This document shows, piece by piece, positions 62,624-64,000 of a DNA stretch of 64,000 nucleotides. The stretch spans positions 9,229 through 73,228 of the forward strand of contig JBGSHS010000002.1 in the NCBI GenBank assembly GCA_041752115.1, in the 5' to 3' direction. Under the pieces are notes generated by a model. The model had not been told where the DNA came from, did no database searches, and worked only from the letters and a program-made list of their open reading frames with translations. The number at the start of each line of letters is the position of its first letter. Within the stretch, counting starts at the first letter, position 1. Position numbers and translations under genes: made by a program. This DNA is from JAJRVM01 sp041752115 (GTDB taxonomy: Bacteria; Planctomycetota; Planctomycetia; Pirellulales; Pirellulaceae).

Positions 62624-63523
62624 ATGACAAGCATACTGGTGGTAGATGATTCCGCGGTGGACCGGAAGCTCGTCGGTGGCTTGCTCGAACAACGCCCCGA
62701 CTATCAGGTGTTCTACGCGGAAGACGGAACCGACGCGCTCTTGAAGATGGAGAGATCACGCCCCGATGTGGTGGTCACCGACCTGAATATGCCGCACAAG
62801 AACGGCCTCGAACTGGTCCGCGCCATGCGCATCCACTTCGGCGCGATTCCGGTCATCTTGATTACGGCTCAAGGAAGTGAAGAACTGGCGGTGGAGGCAC
62901 TGGAGCATGGTGCCGCCAGTTACGTCCCCAAGGTGGTCCTCGCACAAAAATTGATCCCCACAATCGACGATGTGCTGGCCGTCGTCAGCGCCAAACGCAC
63001 CTACCATCGCCTCGTCGCCAGCATCGACTACACCGAGTTCGGGTTGACGCTGGAAAATGATCCGGACCTGTTCGAACCGTTTGTCGAGTTGTTCCAGCAG
63101 ATCGTTCACGGCATGGGACTGTGCGACGATACCGACCGCTTCCGCGTCGGCATGGCCCTCAAGGAAGCCCTGCTCAATGCGCTCTTCCACGGCAATCTGG
63201 AGCTGGATTTCGAGCAGACGCGTGATCTCCAAGAGGCGATTCTCGACGACTCCTCCCATGGCGCCCTGGACGCGCGACGGCAGCAACCGCCCTTTGCCGA
63301 TCGAAGAATCCGTGTGTCCGTCAGCATCCATCCCCAGCAGGCGGTCTTCGTCGTGCGCGACGACGGCCCCGGATTCGACACCAGCCAGCTTCCCAATAAG
63401 GGAGACCTGGGCTCCCTCGATGCACAGTCGGGCCGAGGTATCGTGTTGATGCGAGCCTTCATGGATGAAGTCACCTACAATGATCGAGGGAACGAAGTGA
63501 CCCTGATTAAACGCCGGCGTTAA
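62624..63523 (+). CDS. Response regulator receiver fused to HATPase (RsbW-like) domain
   Basis: About 299 residues from ATG 62624 (aggtgag upstream). Receiver domain (1-120): ILVVDDSAVD, phospho-Asp53 in VVVTDLNMPHKNG, LITAQGSEEL. The C-terminal half (about 150-299) is a GHKL ATPase of the anti-sigma/RsbW type: N-box LKEALLNALFHGN, G1-box VRDDGPGFD and RGIVLMRAFMDEV. No His phospho-site is present, so it is not a histidine kinase. Such proteins act as switchable serine kinases or anti-sigma factors in partner-switching. It follows the hybrid kinase directly, a likely phosphorelay output. Confidence 0.9.
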   Translation: MTSILVVDDSAVDRKLVGGLLEQRPDYQVFYAEDGTDALLKMERSRPDVVVTDLNMPHKNGLELVRAMRIHFGAIPVILITAQGSEELAVEALEHGAASYVPKVVLAQKLIPTIDDVLAVVSAKRTYHRLVASIDYTEFGLTLENDPDLFEPFVELFQQIVHGMGLCDDTDRFRVGMALKEALLNALFHGNLELDFEQTRDLQEAILDDSSHGALDARRQQPPFADRRIRVSVSIHPQQAVFVVRDDGPGFDTSQLPNKGDLGSLDAQSGRGIVLMRAFMDEVTYNDRGNEVTLIKRRR

Positions 63524-63838
63524 GCGACACCCTGGCTGGTCACTCCGAGCGACCGGGTAGGTATTGGGCCCGCCGACAGCAGCAGAGTGTGGAAGCCAGT
63601 GTGAAGCTCTCTAACACCTGGGGCTCAACCCCCTTGTGGCGGATCGAGTTCGACACGTTTCCCGGAGCACCCGCCGAGATGCTTACTCATCCGACGCGTC
63701 CGCAGGCGATGGTATGGCAGGCACGTATCTGGCTGATGTTTCTCTCTGGCCGATGTTTCTCTCGACTGACGTTTCTCTCTATCATGGCGGAGCGAGCTCC
63801 TCGTGGGACACGCAGCAGCTGATTTGGGAGATTGACAC
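63524..63838. other. Intergenic region before the last response regulator
   Basis: About 315 bases without a supported gene. It carries the triple 17-base repeat (63731-63781), 58 bases before the ribosome-binding region of the next gene. Confidence 0.5.
63731..63781. repeat. Three imperfect 17-base direct repeats
   Basis: ggctgatgtttctctct, ggccgatgtttctctcg and actgacgtttctctcta are contiguous, with core tga(t/c)gtttctctc. The spacing (17) and position upstream of a regulator gene would suit an activator or repressor binding array, but slippage is as likely. Confidence 0.6.
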
Positions 63839-64000
63839 ATGGCGACGGTGCTGATCGTGGACGATTCCGCCATGGATCGCAATCGAGCCGGTGGGTTGCT
63901 CGGCAAACTGCCCGAGCTGGAAATCCAATACGCCGTCGATGGAGTCGACGCCTGGAATCAGCTGACCGCGCACCCGCCGGACCTCGTCATCACCGATCTG
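63839..64000 (+). CDS. Response regulator, N-terminal part (cut by window end)
   Basis: The first 54 residues are a receiver domain: ATVLIVDDSAMDRNRAGGLL, then AVDGVDAW and the phospho-Asp53 in DLVITDL, where the window ends. It is close in sequence to the start of the REC-HATPase protein just upstream, so it is probably a paralogue with the same architecture. Ribosome-binding site gggag lies 9 bases before the ATG. What follows the receiver domain cannot be seen. Confidence 0.85.
   Translation, partial: MATVLIVDDSAMDRNRAGGLLGKLPELEIQYAVDGVDAWNQLTAHPPDLVITDL

Overview
The window is about 64 kb of GC-rich bacterial chromosome that looks planctomycetal (Pirellulales-like). The reasons are several Hanks-type Ser/Thr kinases next to or divergent from ECF sigma factors, kinases carrying a C-terminal FGE-sulfatase (C-type-lectin-fold) domain, a divergent Hsp70 operon with a J-like protein, a secreted glycoside-hydrolase cluster and many dispersed palindromic repeats. 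No nucleotide or protein search was possible, so family calls rest on motifs read directly from the translations.

Layout. 1-3.7 kb: no clear gene except a small secreted protein, then two oppositely oriented arrays of a 71-bp repeat and a truncated IS4-type transposase. 3.7-13.4 kb: a secreted PDZ protein, a zinc-ribbon membrane protein, two ECF sigma factors flanking a receptor-like kinase with an FGE ectodomain, and a second kinase on the opposite strand. 13.5-17.9 kb: minus-strand operon Hsp70, J-related membrane protein, J-domain protein with KPD instead of HPD. 18.5-29.5 kb, all plus strand: FGE receptor kinase, MotA/TolQ/ExbB-type channel, two single-span membrane proteins with a shared TM signature (one with a vWA domain), a zinc-ribbon double-FHA protein, an FHA-TM-trypsin-like protease, an Hsp70-like NBD fused to FHA, and a polytopic kinase. 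29.8-34.0 kb: ECF sigma factor and a 1141-residue kinase with a C-terminal beta-propeller.

34.0-35.1 kb is degenerate DNA with a propeller-protein remnant and a tRNA-Cys(GCA). 35.1-50.5 kb holds secreted enzymes: a GH-A/GH99-like fusion, GH32, nitrilase-fold hydrolase, DPP-IV-type peptidase, Gfo/Idh/MocA oxidoreductase, GH-A hydrolase and GH9, plus a methyltransferase and an alpha/beta-hydrolase remnant. 51-59 kb is more house-keeping: FloA-type flotillin, MnmA, RF2 (programmed frameshift), an Eis-like acetyltransferase, an unrecognised conserved-looking protein and a GT2 glycosyltransferase. 59.8-64 kb is a phosphorelay: hybrid histidine kinase, a REC-HATPase protein and a truncated response regulator.

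How the parts may work together (inference): the 18.5-29.5 kb block reads as one signalling/effector module. Two transmembrane kinases could phosphorylate targets read by three FHA proteins. One FHA protein carries a protease on the other side of the membrane, one carries a degenerate Hsp70 fold, and a proton-channel-like protein sits with a vWA partner. The FGE kinases end in a segment that matches, without gaps, the layout of diversity-generating-retroelement variable regions, and the two paralogues share their 3' flanks. These are the two observations most worth following up.
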